From NCBI GenBank assembly GCA_031296915.1, contig JAVDPC010000004.1:208929-272928 (forward strand): DNA of 64,000 nt, read 5' to 3'. This DNA is from Cerasicoccus frondis. GTDB taxonomy: Bacteria; Verrucomicrobiota; Verrucomicrobiia; Opitutales; Cerasicoccaceae. The position numbers and the translations under genes were made by a program. Below the pieces are notes generated by a model. The model saw nothing but the letters and a program-made list of their open reading frames with translations, searched no databases and was not told the origin of the DNA. Below are positions 44,033-53,517 of the stretch, one piece after another (positions within the stretch are counted from its first letter, which is position 1; each line of letters begins with the position of its first letter).

Positions 44033-44683
44033 TTAACCAGCTGCCAAGTCCAGTAATTCCTTGTCGCGGGCAGCGCGGACGGCGTCCACAATCGCAATGC
44101 CCACCAAATCCATGGCGGCAAGCTGCTGGAAGCGGCTTTCAAATTCATCACGCTCTTCTTCGGAGAAAATCTTGCGCTGCAAACGGCAAGCCTCCACCAA
44201 CGCCAAGAGCGCGGCTTCCTCCGGGGAGGGAATTTCCTCCGGGTTGAGCACCAAGTCGCGCACTTGCTGGATGACATCTGCCCGCGCGCGCTCATCCGCC
44301 TGTGGATAAACGGGGGCCTTGAGTTTGCGCACGAAGAAGATCTTGTCTTTCTTTTCGAGAATCTCCTCGTCCACGAGCTTTTCCAGAGTCTTGGAAACAA
44401 GCAACGTGCCCTGCAGAGCCAGGCGGCCAATCGCTTTGCGCAACGGGATTTCCTTGTCGCCCTCACGCACCACCTGCAAGGCGGAGTTGAGTAGCGGACG
44501 CTGCGGATAGTTTTCCTCCAGCACAATGATCTTTTCCGCATCGGAGTCGATCAGGTTGCGAAAAGTCATCTCCAGCAGAAAGGCGCCGGCGAGACCGATC
44601 TCCAGCGACTTGCGCGGAAGGGCGTGAAATTTGCCGGTTTTGGGATCCAGTGCGAGAATGAGTAGCTGCTCGGCGAATGTCAT
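44033..44683 (-). CDS. GPP34 (GOLPH3)-family protein
   Basis: 216 aa from ATG 44683 (MTFAEQLLILALDPKTGKF). The GPP34 pattern is visible: a first helix followed by the LxLDPxTG turn, LAGAFLLEMTFRNLI, RPLLNSALQVV, and a long basic/acidic helical middle (LVDEEILEKKDKIFFVRKLK). In eukaryotes GOLPH3 binds PI4P and Golgi enzymes. The bacterial members have unknown function, probably membrane association. It is adjacent to and upstream of tilS. Confidence 0.75.
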   Translation of the reverse strand: MTFAEQLLILALDPKTGKFHALPRKSLEIGLAGAFLLEMTFRNLIDSDAEKIIVLEENYPQRPLLNSALQVVREGDKEIPLRKAIGRLALQGTLLVSKTLEKLVDEEILEKKDKIFFVRKLKAPVYPQADERARADVIQQVRDLVLNPEEIPSPEEAALLALVEACRLQRKIFSEEERDEFESRFQQLAAMDLVGIAIVDAVRAARDKELLDLAAG

Positions 44684-45089
44684 GTGTCGCAGTGAAGCGA
44701 TTTTCGGCCTCGGCGGAAAGCTTTTTTGTGGGGAGTTATTCAGGCAGAAAAGACTAGATCGATTGAATTCCCGCAGGAAAATGATCGTCGCTACTGGAAA
44801 TTTTTTCGCATTCACTGCCAATCCATCTATCCCCTTCTGCCTTCTACCACCTGCCTTCTGCCTGAGCGTAAATATCTTCACCAACGTGTATCATAGTTCT
44901 TACTTGCATGTGAGCGCGAAATTCTCCATAAACGCGCCTGTTTTTACTGGGTAGGGCATGCGGCCAATCAATCGCGTGCAATTCCTCGGCTAAAGACTCT
45001 GGGTGACTTTCACCCGCAGTGAGCTTGGTTCGGGGCGCCGGAATCCTGCTCGTTATCCTCCGGCGCTGAACAAGAAAAGAATTAAGACA
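44684..45089. other. divergent intergenic region with heptamer repeats
   Basis: About 400 bp between the GPP34-like gene and the RNA-binding protein. Tandem heptamers CTTCTGC, CTTCTAC, CACCTGC, CTTCTGC occur at 44834-44861. No ORF with convincing start or composition is present. The 45000-45089 part is likely the 5' leader of the RNA-binding protein mRNA. Confidence 0.4.
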
Positions 45090-45524
<435 letters not shown>

Positions 45525-45630
45525 GACAGCCTAAAGAGCTATCCAAAAATTCCAGCTCAAGACAGCTGTTTTACGAGGCTGATCGCCCGGTAAGGGCGAA
45601 GCCAACATTTTACATCCTTTCCTACGATAT

Positions 45631-45658
45631 AAACGCCGGCCTCACTAGGTCGGCGTTT
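45631..45658 (+). terminator. terminator after RRM gene
   Basis: AAACGCCGGCCT-CACT-AGGTCGGCGTTT: a 12-bp stem with one mismatch, followed by CTGCG (weak T-run). Located 107 bp after the stop. Confidence 0.6.
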
Positions 45659-45689
45659 CTGCGTTCAAGAGCAATTTCATTTTGAACAG

Positions 45690-45730
45690 TCCAGTCTGGC
45701 CGCAGTGATTTTCCGTGTCCCGCAAGACGC
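45690..45730. repeat. remnant of the 22308-type element
   Basis: TCTGGCCGCAGTGATTTTCC plus GTGTCCCGCAAG resembles bases 22337-22366 and the copy at 63958-63990 (GGCCGCAGTGATTTTTCGTG). Terminal repeats are missing, so it is a decayed fragment. The rest of 45659-45895 shows no gene. Confidence 0.5.
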
Positions 45731-45895
45731 GAGGAGCCCACGGGCATGCAACCAATGCTTTCTCCGTAGCGAGGTCCTGCATTGATGCCATGCGCTTCAT
45801 GGAATCACCCTGAGCGGCGCCACGCTCCCACTGAGCAGACCTCAACCTCCTCTATCCTACCCTAGATCTAACTTCAGCTTCCCTTTGCGCAGCGG

Positions 45896-47713
45896 TTAAT
45901 TCACTGAACGGTCCGGGCGAAATTCGAGTGGGATGCGGCGCTGGAGTTCCAGTTCCCAAGCCCGCTGCTCCTCGTGATAGCCAACTTCGCGCATCGAGTC
46001 GAAATACAGAACATAGAACATCACACCAAGCAGCAAAAACATGAAGGCGCCTTGCACGCTAGCGATGAAGTTAATCGGCAGCGGCTTGCCCGTCAGCTTG
46101 CTGATCGTGGCAAACATCATGTGGCCACCATCGAGGACAGGAATCGGTAAGAGGTTCAGCACCGCCAAATTTATGTTCAGTAGGACTCCGAACCAGAACG
46201 CCATACGCCAATCAAACTGTGCAATGCGATAAAGGTTCGTCGTGATGCCGACCGGGCCGGAAAGGTGACGTAAGCCGATGTCCGACTTCGGGCTAAGCAG
46301 GCTACCCAAGGTCCGGAATGTGCGCTCAATGTGCTCCTGAAACTGCACTAGAGGGTTCTGGTGAATCAGGATCATGTCGGACTTCGTCTGGAAGCCAGCA
46401 TGCGTGGTGCTAACGGGCCGATTGAGTGAAATCGCCGCAGAAGCTGGAAGCATGCGAGTGATTGTGGCCCCATCCAGGTTTGTCAGCTCAATTGTGAACT
46501 CTTCTCCCTGATGCGTCTGAGTGTAATCCAAAAACTGCTGCAGTGAATCCATCCCCTGCCCATTCACCGACGAGATGAACCAGTTGCCATCGCTCTTTAA
46601 AAAGCCTTCACCGGGATCCAAGCTATAAACTGCCAATTTCGAGGGCGTACTCGTCACTGCTTTGTCACCAGCTTCATCGGGAGCATACTTTGGCATCACC
46701 CAAAATGCAGTCTGGCCACCTTCAGTCAGGCTAATGTGGGCATCAGGACGGTTATAAGGAATTTCCTGCGGAGTCATCGTCAGGGTGACTTGCTCATTTC
46801 CGCGCTGCACGAGTAATTGAGTCGGCTCCCCAACATGGGCCGAAATTTGGTCCAGATATTGGCCCCCACCATAGACTTTATTTCCGGCCACTTCTAATAT
46901 CTCATCCCCTTTTTGGACGCCAGCCAAGTCCTCGGGAGAATTTTCCAGCACACGGTCGACTTTTAGTTGCTCCGCCGGGCCAATCCCCACAAAACGCATG
47001 CGGTCACCGGACTTGGCGTTCTCAAGGCGTAAAACTGGGTTCACGGTCAAATCGAAGACTTCGTCACCGCGCTTGACGCTAAAAATGGCGGTCGGGACAC
47101 CAGCATCGTCACGCCCTGTTCCTAGTGCAATGTGTTCTCTGACTTCTTTGAAATTCGCAATAGGCGAACCGTCAATGCCCACAATCTCGTCACCTGGGCG
47201 TAGGCCAGCTTTCCATGCCGGACCTTCAACCACGCTGTCAGCATCTACATTGATAGTCTCTCCCACGTAACCGATGACATTGGTTTCACCGCTGGAGTTG
47301 GAAGGATAACCGGTGTACCAACCGATGCAGGCAATGACGACTGCGAGGCAGAGATTGAAAAACGGCCCTGCGAAAGCCACATACATTTTGTCCGCATAAC
47401 CGATTGGCGGAAGTTTTTCTTTGGCCTCGCCTTCGCCTTCGAGCGCGCGCATCTCAGCAAGCTGAGGTAAAGCCACATAGGCGCCAAAAGGGATCGCGCA
47501 AATACAATACTCCACGCCGTCCTTGCCCTTCCAGCTCAAGAGCTTCGGCCCCAGGCCAAATAAGGAGAAGCGGTCAACCTTCAACCCGCGCCAACGCGCA
47601 GCGATGTAGTGGCCGTATTCGTGGACCACAATGGAGCCATTAAAAATCAGGAGCACCCAGAAGATGCCCCATGCGCTGCTGAACAGCATATCAAATATGG
47701 TGGGTTCGCCCAT
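45896..47713 (-). CDS. rseP: RseP-type site-2 intramembrane protease
   Basis: An S2P zinc protease that cleaves anti-sigma factors or signal-peptide remnants in the inner membrane. 605 aa from ATG 47713. Zinc motif HEYGH (31-35) in the first span, a membrane span after AFAGPFFNLCLAVV, then PDZ domains (GLRPGDEIVGIDGSPIANF; GVQKGDEILEVAG), and the second metal site NLLPIPVLDGG near the C-terminus. It is longer than E. coli RseP (450), with a ~150-residue insertion between the PDZ region and the last spans. Confidence 0.92.
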   Translation of the reverse strand: MGEPTIFDMLFSSAWGIFWVLLIFNGSIVVHEYGHYIAARWRGLKVDRFSLFGLGPKLLSWKGKDGVEYCICAIPFGAYVALPQLAEMRALEGEGEAKEKLPPIGYADKMYVAFAGPFFNLCLAVVIACIGWYTGYPSNSSGETNVIGYVGETINVDADSVVEGPAWKAGLRPGDEIVGIDGSPIANFKEVREHIALGTGRDDAGVPTAIFSVKRGDEVFDLTVNPVLRLENAKSGDRMRFVGIGPAEQLKVDRVLENSPEDLAGVQKGDEILEVAGNKVYGGGQYLDQISAHVGEPTQLLVQRGNEQVTLTMTPQEIPYNRPDAHISLTEGGQTAFWVMPKYAPDEAGDKAVTSTPSKLAVYSLDPGEGFLKSDGNWFISSVNGQGMDSLQQFLDYTQTHQGEEFTIELTNLDGATITRMLPASAAISLNRPVSTTHAGFQTKSDMILIHQNPLVQFQEHIERTFRTLGSLLSPKSDIGLRHLSGPVGITTNLYRIAQFDWRMAFWFGVLLNINLAVLNLLPIPVLDGGHMMFATISKLTGKPLPINFIASVQGAFMFLLLGVMFYVLYFDSMREVGYHEEQRAWELELQRRIPLEFRPDRSVN

Positions 47714-47865
47714 TCTTACAAACGTAGATGATTCGAAGTCAGACCGCAATGCCGAAGAAATGTTCAATCGCCAATTTGGCATGGCTGACGAAGGAGCCAA
47801 CTTTCAATCAATGAATAGCAGGTAATATCATATGTCACATTGACAAACAACGCCATCCGTATATC

Positions 47866-48315
47866 ATGCGTTTTGCGATGAAACTCGTTCCCCTATTGCC
47901 TTCTACTGTCTGCGGTCCCCTTGGCGTCAAACACCTGCCCCGACTGTGGCTCAAAGTTTCACTCCGTCTCCAGGAAAAGCTCCAGGACGACTACCAGAGC
48001 ATCGGTCCCGGATTTGACCGCATGACACTGGAAGCGCTTGGCATAGAGCAAGAAGCGTTTGAGAACTATATTGCACAGGATCGGCCGACCTACATCGAGC
48101 TAGAGGCTTGGATCATCGCCAACTACAGCAATAATCTGGACCCCTGCAAGATCGCCGCGCTCAACCGCATGATCGACACCTACCAGCACGCGCCCGAGAC
48201 CCGCGCCCAGATCCTCGACGAAGCGGGCATTGCCGATGATAAAAGCTTCATGACCGCCTCAATGCTCAACAACATCGACGACTGGACGGTCTTCCACAAA
48301 AGCTTCCTGCAGTAA
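47866..48315 (+). CDS. DUF5069 domain protein
   Basis: 149 aa. The opening LLPSTVCGPLGVKHLPRLWL and later DDYQSIGPGFDRMTLEALGI match the DUF5069 pattern (G...LPR...K; GFD..TL..LGI) found in Verrucomicrobia, Planctomycetes and Acidobacteria. The fold is all-helical; function unknown. Start at ATG 47866 or 47878. Confidence 0.75.
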   Translation: MRFAMKLVPLLPSTVCGPLGVKHLPRLWLKVSLRLQEKLQDDYQSIGPGFDRMTLEALGIEQEAFENYIAQDRPTYIELEAWIIANYSNNLDPCKIAALNRMIDTYQHAPETRAQILDEAGIADDKSFMTASMLNNIDDWTVFHKSFLQ

Positions 48316-49038
48316 TTACAGCGCCAACTCAGCCGGAACCTGCATCCGCCGCAGCGCAGCAGAGGCGATGATTCGCACGATCTCCTCCTCCGAGAGCATG
48401 TCGGTGTTGATGACCAAGTGGTAAAGCTCTGGGTCCTCAATATCGCGGCCAAAGTGCGTCCGGAAATAATCGCGCCGGTCGCGGTCATCCTTGAGCAGAC
48501 GATCCGCAGCCTCCTTTTCACAAAGACCGAACAGATTCTCCAAGTGCTGCAAGCGATGCTTAACCGAGCCAACCAGGCGGACATTGAGCACATTGCGCAG
48601 GCCAGCGCCCACCACGCAGGCGCCCCGACCCACGATGATCGCGTGCCCACGCCCCAGCAAACGGACAATGGTGTCGCCGACTTTTTCGTGGAGTTCCCAC
48701 ATGGAGGGATGCAGGCCGACGATTTCATTAATCGTTGACTGTAGCTCGCTGACGCGCGACTCCGTCATAAACTTCTCCAAATAACGCGGCAGTTGGTGGT
48801 CATCGAGTACGCGACGGATCAAGTTCTTGTCGAACAAGGTCCAAGGCGGATTGGTTTGCTCATCCACCTGCTCCAAATGCTGCACGAGGAGTTTTGCAAT
48901 GGTCGTGCCGCGGGCGCCAACTTGCCGCGAAAGGGTGATCGCTGGCAGTGCAACCTGCTGGTTACGGGCAAAACCATGGTCATTCGCCGAGCTAGTAACA
49001 TAAGCCCGGCATTTCTCAAACAAACGGGTATCGGACAT
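48316..49038 (-). CDS. cytidylate kinase-like family protein
   Basis: A 240-aa P-loop NTPase of the Cytidylate_kin2 group. ITLSRQVGARGTTIAKLL replaces the classic Walker A (the family often has SRxxGSGG). FDKNLI, IIVGRGACVV and the Arg-rich lid DRDRRDYFRTHFGRDIEDPE follow. Its nucleotide kinase activity is unproven. It is convergent with the DUF5069 gene (stops adjacent). Confidence 0.85.
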   Translation of the reverse strand: MSDTRLFEKCRAYVTSSANDHGFARNQQVALPAITLSRQVGARGTTIAKLLVQHLEQVDEQTNPPWTLFDKNLIRRVLDDHQLPRYLEKFMTESRVSELQSTINEIVGLHPSMWELHEKVGDTIVRLLGRGHAIIVGRGACVVGAGLRNVLNVRLVGSVKHRLQHLENLFGLCEKEAADRLLKDDRDRRDYFRTHFGRDIEDPELYHLVINTDMLSEEEIVRIIASAALRRMQVPAELAL

Positions 49039-49204
49039 GGGGTTTCCTTGGTTAACTGTAATATAATTCAGCGGGTGGGTTTGCTCAAGTGAAAAATTGC
49101 ATTCTGAAGGCGCTATTATCCGATTTCTTAGGTTAGATTAGCAGAGACTGCCCAAAGTTCCCTGTTGTCTGGACTTCTGGAGAAGATCGGTTAAGTTCTT
49201 GATT

Positions 49205-49552
49205 ATGCCCTACTTAAACATCCAAACCAATCAGTCCCTCAGCCCTGAATCCCTGGAAAAGCTGCTCGCGGGCAGCTCCAAGCTCGTTGCCGAAGGCTTA
49301 GGCAAAAGCGAGGAGTTCATGATGGTTTCCGTCAAAGACAACACGCCGATGATCTTCGGCGGCAAGCCCGGCCCCACCGCCTTCCTCGAAATAAAATCCA
49401 TCGGCATACCCGCCAATAAAACGAAGGAAATCTGCCGCTTGCTTTGCGAGCTGGTCAAATCCGTAGCGGACATCCCACCCGAACGCGTCTACGTGAAATT
49501 TAATGACGTCCAGCGATCTATGTGGGGCTGGAAAGGCGACATGTTCGGCTAG
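49205..49552 (+). CDS. MIF/phenylpyruvate tautomerase family protein
   Basis: 115 aa from ATG 49205, which puts the catalytic Pro directly after Met (MPYLNIQTNQ). The MIF fold is supported by the length and by the VYVKFNDVQRSMWGWKGDMF end. The frame also opens at ATG 49199, but that would bury the Pro. Bacterial members are keto-enol tautomerases of unknown substrate. Confidence 0.85.
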   Translation: MPYLNIQTNQSLSPESLEKLLAGSSKLVAEGLGKSEEFMMVSVKDNTPMIFGGKPGPTAFLEIKSIGIPANKTKEICRLLCELVKSVADIPPERVYVKFNDVQRSMWGWKGDMFG

Positions 49553-49619
49553 CCACCAAAAAGCGACGGCCTATACCATAGACCGCCGCTTCACTTGGGT
49601 GTAGAAGGAAACTGTGTCC

Positions 49620-50363
49620 TTAAGCGCGCTTCCGGCGACGGATTAGCACCGCGCTTAAAATCATGGCCCCAATGCCAGCCGCAGTTACTCCGGGCTCGGG
49701 CACAATGGTAATGCTGCCTGCGCTGCCAAAAGTGCCTGGGTCGGTTGGCGAAATCGGCGTAAAGCTGTCAGCGACAAAAGTCAGGATGTTCGCACCAGCG
49801 GTTAAATCGCTAATTTCATCCATAAAGTCCTGCCCCGCAAGGGTATTTGAAGTCAATACCGCCTCACCCGCGCCAATTGCCGCAGGATCAGCATTGTTGT
49901 CCACTTCCACAACGAAACGCGTCAGGTAGCCACTCGCCCATTCAACATCATCGTAATAGAAAGTTAGATTCGTCGGGGCCGTGAAGCCCGCATCATCATA
50001 ACGATAATCTTCAAATCCGGGAGTCGCTGCACCTGGAGATTGAGTCACTGAGCCAGCGCCAAAATAGAGCTCCAACGTAGTAAAGCGCCAGCTCAGCAAA
50101 GTAATGTCCAAACCGCCGCCACCGGGCGAAAAGAGATCCATGCCTTCTTGCGTAGCGCCGCTACCTCCACTGGGGCCAGATAGTGAACCATCGTAATCGG
50201 CAATGATGTCATTAAACATGGCAGTCGGCCCGACCCAAGAGGGGCCACTCGAATCTTCCACGTTGGTAATGCCGTTATTGTAGGTAATAAACGCCGCACT
50301 AGCAGAAAGCGACGTGAGACTTAGCAGGGAACTCACTAGCAGTTTCATAGTAGAGACAAGCAT
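49620..50363 (-). CDS. PEP-CTERM sorted secreted protein
   Basis: 247 aa with signal peptide (MKLLVSSLLSLTSLSASAAF) and the C-terminal PEP-CTERM triad: PEPGVTAAG, a hydrophobic span (IGAMILSAVLI), and RRRKRA. The mature part is beta-rich (jelly-roll-like; LDITLLSWRFTTLELYFGAG). It would be processed by an exosortase, encoded elsewhere. Function unknown. Confidence 0.85.
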   Translation of the reverse strand: MLVSTMKLLVSSLLSLTSLSASAAFITYNNGITNVEDSSGPSWVGPTAMFNDIIADYDGSLSGPSGGSGATQEGMDLFSPGGGGLDITLLSWRFTTLELYFGAGSVTQSPGAATPGFEDYRYDDAGFTAPTNLTFYYDDVEWASGYLTRFVVEVDNNADPAAIGAGEAVLTSNTLAGQDFMDEISDLTAGANILTFVADSFTPISPTDPGTFGSAGSITIVPEPGVTAAGIGAMILSAVLIRRRKRA

Positions 50364-50419
50364 AGGATTTTAACCCCACAAGCGCAAGCACATAACGCCC
50401 AGATTTTTTAAGTGCAATT

Positions 50420-51190
50420 TTAGCTGGCTAATGTCTTTCCTCTACTCAGGTGAACCGCCAGCAACAGAGCGCTCAACAAAATACCTGGTAACAACACGAG
50501 CCACGGCGCATTGGTCAGGTAGGCTTGGTTCTGCCGCAGCATCGCTCCAAGCTCCGGGAAATCCGGGTCGCCAATCAGCCCCAGAAACGCCAAACCACTC
50601 AGTTCGAGGGCACAAAGCGCAAAGACCAACCGGGCCAAGGCCGCGACATCGGGGGCTAGGTTGGGCCAAAGGGTGCGCCGAAACAACCCCCACCCTACGG
50701 AGCCCAAGGATTCACTGGCCTGAACATAAGCTGCCCGCAGCTGCTCGCGCCAGTTGATCCGTAATTGACGATAGCTGATCGGCGCATTGCCCAGAGCGAC
50801 GGCTAGGACCAACGTCGCCCCCCCCGGCGGCAGAAACACGAGCAAGATCAAGCTCAGGAAAATCACCGGCAGTCCCAACCAAACCGAAGCAATCAGCGGC
50901 ACCGCAACGCGGCCAATGTTGCCGGTCTTTTCTTCCAAAGTGAGCATCAGGCCCGCGATCAAGAAATTCAAAGCCAGGGCCGCCAGACTTAAGGTCGCGG
51001 TGTTCGCCAAGCCACGCCACAAGCGGCTGAGCACATCGCGCCCCAAACCATCTACTCCCAGCCAATGCGCCAGACTAAATCCGCCCAGCCGCAGTTCACG
51101 GAAGTCTTGCGCCAGCGGATCATAGGGAGTCCAACAGAGCCCCACCGCCACGATCGCAACGACGCCTGCAAGCAGCCAGTTAATGCGCAT
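50420..51190 (-). CDS. ABC transporter permease, DppC/OppC-like
   Basis: 256 aa with about six spans and the BPD_transp_1 domain. LGVDGLGRDVLSRLWRGLAN (~45-64) is the DppC signature. The EAA-like loop is YVQASESLGSVGWGLFRRTLWPN. It overlaps the upstream permease gene by 11 bp. No ATPase or binding protein gene adjoins. Confidence 0.88.
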   Translation of the reverse strand: MRINWLLAGVVAIVAVGLCWTPYDPLAQDFRELRLGGFSLAHWLGVDGLGRDVLSRLWRGLANTATLSLAALALNFLIAGLMLTLEEKTGNIGRVAVPLIASVWLGLPVIFLSLILLVFLPPGGATLVLAVALGNAPISYRQLRINWREQLRAAYVQASESLGSVGWGLFRRTLWPNLAPDVAALARLVFALCALELSGLAFLGLIGDPDFPELGAMLRQNQAYLTNAPWLVLLPGILLSALLLAVHLSRGKTLAS

Positions 51191-52202
51191 CGTCGCCCTC
51201 CCCCGGTTGCGCCAGGCGCGGATTCAGCGCGACTGCCAGTAACTCCGTTAACCACACCACGGCGAAGATCAAAAACATCACCAAGAGCAACGCATATTGA
51301 ATGATGAACACATCGCGGTCCAACACTGCGCCGACTAGGTAACGCCCCATTCCAGGCCAGGCAAACACGGTCTCCGTCAACACCGAGCCGCCCAGCAGCA
51401 GCCCAAAACTCGTTCCCAGCACGATGATCAGCGGTGCGCCCAGTAAGCGCAGTCCATGTCGTAACCAGATCGCCGTTGGCGAAAGCCCTTTGGCCCGCAG
51501 CGCCACGAGCAAGCGCTGCCAACGCGGCTCCTGAATACGCGCGCGCAACAGGCCACTCACCATCGCCGCCGGGAAAAACGACAAGCAAAGCGCGGGCAAC
51601 GCCAAATGATGCAGCGTCGAGCCAAGCGCCTCCCAATCGCCTGCGGCTAAGGAATCGATCACCAGAAATCCAGTCCCTTCGGGCCTCTCCAGAATATAGT
51701 CAAAACGCCCTGAAACCGGGAACCAATTCAACCACGCAGCCCCAACGATGATGAACAACAGGCCGAGCCAGAAAATCGGTACGGTCAGCCCCAACGCGCC
51801 AAGCGCCTCCGGCAAGCGACGCGCCCATTGCCAGGGCGCCAGCTCTGCCAGCAGGGTGGTCCCCACCCCGATCACGACGCCGAGCGCCAGCGCGGTCAGA
51901 CTCAACTCCAGGGTCGCGGGCAGGCGGTTCTTCACTTCGTCGGCGACCGAGCGTTGGTTGAGAATGCTCGCGCCCCATTCGCCCTGCAAAAAATTGCCCA
52001 GGTAGTTCACGTATTGCGCTGGCCAGGGCAGATCCAGCCCCAGCTCGGCCTCGATCTGCGCCGCGCGCTCCGGGTCTGGCGCTTTTTGCGCCAACAACAC
52101 CCCGTCGCCCAACGTCAGGCGCGACGCTGTAAACAGCAGCGCACTCGCCGTCAAAAACAGCGCCAGCAACAGCAGTGACTTGCGCAGCGCAAAAGCAACC
52201 AT
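51180..52202 (-). CDS. ABC transporter permease, DppB/OppB-like
   Basis: 340 aa from ATG 52202 (MVAFALRKSLLLLALFLTAS). The DppB layout is an N-terminal span, a periplasmic loop with LGLDLPWPAQYVNYLGNFLQ then GEWGAS, and the permease domain ending LTETVFAWPGMGRYLVGAVL. It forms a pair with the DppC-like gene. Missing ATPases and substrate-binding protein must be supplied from elsewhere or the pair is a relic. Confidence 0.88.
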   Translation of the reverse strand: MVAFALRKSLLLLALFLTASALLFTASRLTLGDGVLLAQKAPDPERAAQIEAELGLDLPWPAQYVNYLGNFLQGEWGASILNQRSVADEVKNRLPATLELSLTALALGVVIGVGTTLLAELAPWQWARRLPEALGALGLTVPIFWLGLLFIIVGAAWLNWFPVSGRFDYILERPEGTGFLVIDSLAAGDWEALGSTLHHLALPALCLSFFPAAMVSGLLRARIQEPRWQRLLVALRAKGLSPTAIWLRHGLRLLGAPLIIVLGTSFGLLLGGSVLTETVFAWPGMGRYLVGAVLDRDVFIIQYALLLVMFLIFAVVWLTELLAVALNPRLAQPGEGDDAH

Positions 52203-52340
52203 TGCCCATATGCCATCCACCCCGCCCCCCAAGTCAAGGCAGCAACGCACAACATGCTGTTGCTTCGATCGTTTTGCTTGTTGAAAAAAGGCGACGCGGC
52301 CAAGAGGTTCATTTTTCGGCGTGCGTTTGCGCGAAATAAC

Positions 52341-53309
52341 ATGATGCTCGTGGGCATGCCACATCCAGTAAAGGCAGTACTCATAACGATGTTTGAGCCG
52401 GGCAACGGGCAAGCCGGCGAACTCTCTCCCTACATCCAACCATTTGGCCTGAAGCCAATCGAGCTGCCCGGCAGCGGGTTAGACCATGTCTTTGCCAATG
52501 AAGACCGCTCGCTGCTCGCGCTGGTGGCGGGCGTCGGCACCGCCAATACAGCCGTCTCCCTGTTATCGCTCGGGCTTTGCAGCGAGTTTGATTTCACCCA
52601 AACGCACTGGTTGATCAGCGGCATTGCTGGCGTCAATCCACATGAGGGCGCACTGGGCAGCGTTTATTGGGCAGATTGGGTCGTGGACGGCGACTTATGC
52701 CACGAGGTCGACCTCCGCAGCGCGCCCAAAGACTGGCCCATTGGCATCTTTCCCCTTGGCGCCAAGGAACCTTACGGACCGAGCACGCTGGAAAGCGGGC
52801 TTTTTGGTCGTCCTTATCAACGCTTTCAAATTAACCCCGAGCTCCTTGCCTGGGCGGTTCATGAAACTGCTGGTCTGGAGCTGGCCAACCCGCCGGAACT
52901 GGTCGAAAGCCTGCAAGACTTTCAATCGTTCCCCCAAGCCATTGAAGCGCCTACCACCGCCATCGGCGGCACGCTCTCGGCCGCACGTTTTTGGCACGGC
53001 GAACACCACAATGAATGGGCGCAGCAGTGGATGCATTATTGGACGGATGGCCAGGCCCGCTTTGTGACATCAGCCATGGAAGACACGGGCACGCTACACG
53101 CCATGGGGCAACTGGAGCGCATGGGCCGCGCCCGTCAGAACCAGTTGTTGGTCATGCGCGCAGCCAGTAATTTCACGATGCCGCCTCCGGGCAAATGCGC
53201 CGTTAAAAACCTGATCGGCGACGCCGAGCCCAATTACCCGGGCATGGTCGCCGCGCTGGAAAACTCTGGTCGCGTCGGCGGACACATTCTCCGACAGTGG
53301 CTAAAGTAA
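52341..53309 (+). CDS. purine nucleoside permease (NUP) family protein
   Basis: 322 aa from ATG 52341. The pattern VLITMFEPGNGQAGELSPYI, VAGVGTANTAVSLLSLGL, WLISGIAGVNPHEGALGSVY, and SAMEDTGTLHAMGQL is that of the NUP/PF06516 family. Related in fold to nucleoside phosphorylases, it has been reported in yeast as a purine nucleoside transporter. It has no clear membrane spans, so a phosphorylase-like enzyme is also possible. Divergent from the permease pair. Confidence 0.8.
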   Translation: MMLVGMPHPVKAVLITMFEPGNGQAGELSPYIQPFGLKPIELPGSGLDHVFANEDRSLLALVAGVGTANTAVSLLSLGLCSEFDFTQTHWLISGIAGVNPHEGALGSVYWADWVVDGDLCHEVDLRSAPKDWPIGIFPLGAKEPYGPSTLESGLFGRPYQRFQINPELLAWAVHETAGLELANPPELVESLQDFQSFPQAIEAPTTAIGGTLSAARFWHGEHHNEWAQQWMHYWTDGQARFVTSAMEDTGTLHAMGQLERMGRARQNQLLVMRAASNFTMPPPGKCAVKNLIGDAEPNYPGMVAALENSGRVGGHILRQWLK

Positions 53310-53490
53310 TTCCTTGCCCTGAATATAATATGGTATTTTCGGCGCCATAAGCACGCTCAGTGGAGTCGGTATATTACGGTAGTTGATTCAATAGAGACAT
53401 CGCACGCTATCCACTGGGCAGGTGGCTTCAAACGCGTGTAAAAATATGTAAAAGCCGGTCAGGACTCTAGGTAAATCGACACCCAAGCCG

Positions 53491-53496
53491 TATAAT
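53491..53496 (+). promoter_or_regulatory. candidate -10 box for the MetOD1/kinase operon
   Basis: TATAAT 22 bp upstream of ATG 53518, in the CCAAGCCGTATAATGAGT context. No convincing -35 is seen at 17 bp. The 53310-53490 region otherwise holds nothing recognised. Confidence 0.4.
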
Positions 53497-53517
53497 GAGT
53501 GTCACCTGAACCGGACC

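Noticed and set aside
44002-44541. N-terminal 180 codons of the long open frame that includes tilS
   Set aside because: This part overlaps the GPP34-like gene in another frame, is Arg/Ser/Trp-rich and lacks any TilS similarity, so it is a shadow frame.
49620-50363. Exosortase locus next to the PEP-CTERM gene
   Set aside because: No EpsH/exosortase-like gene (multi-span with Cys-Arg-His) lies in the window. PEP-CTERM genes are commonly scattered.
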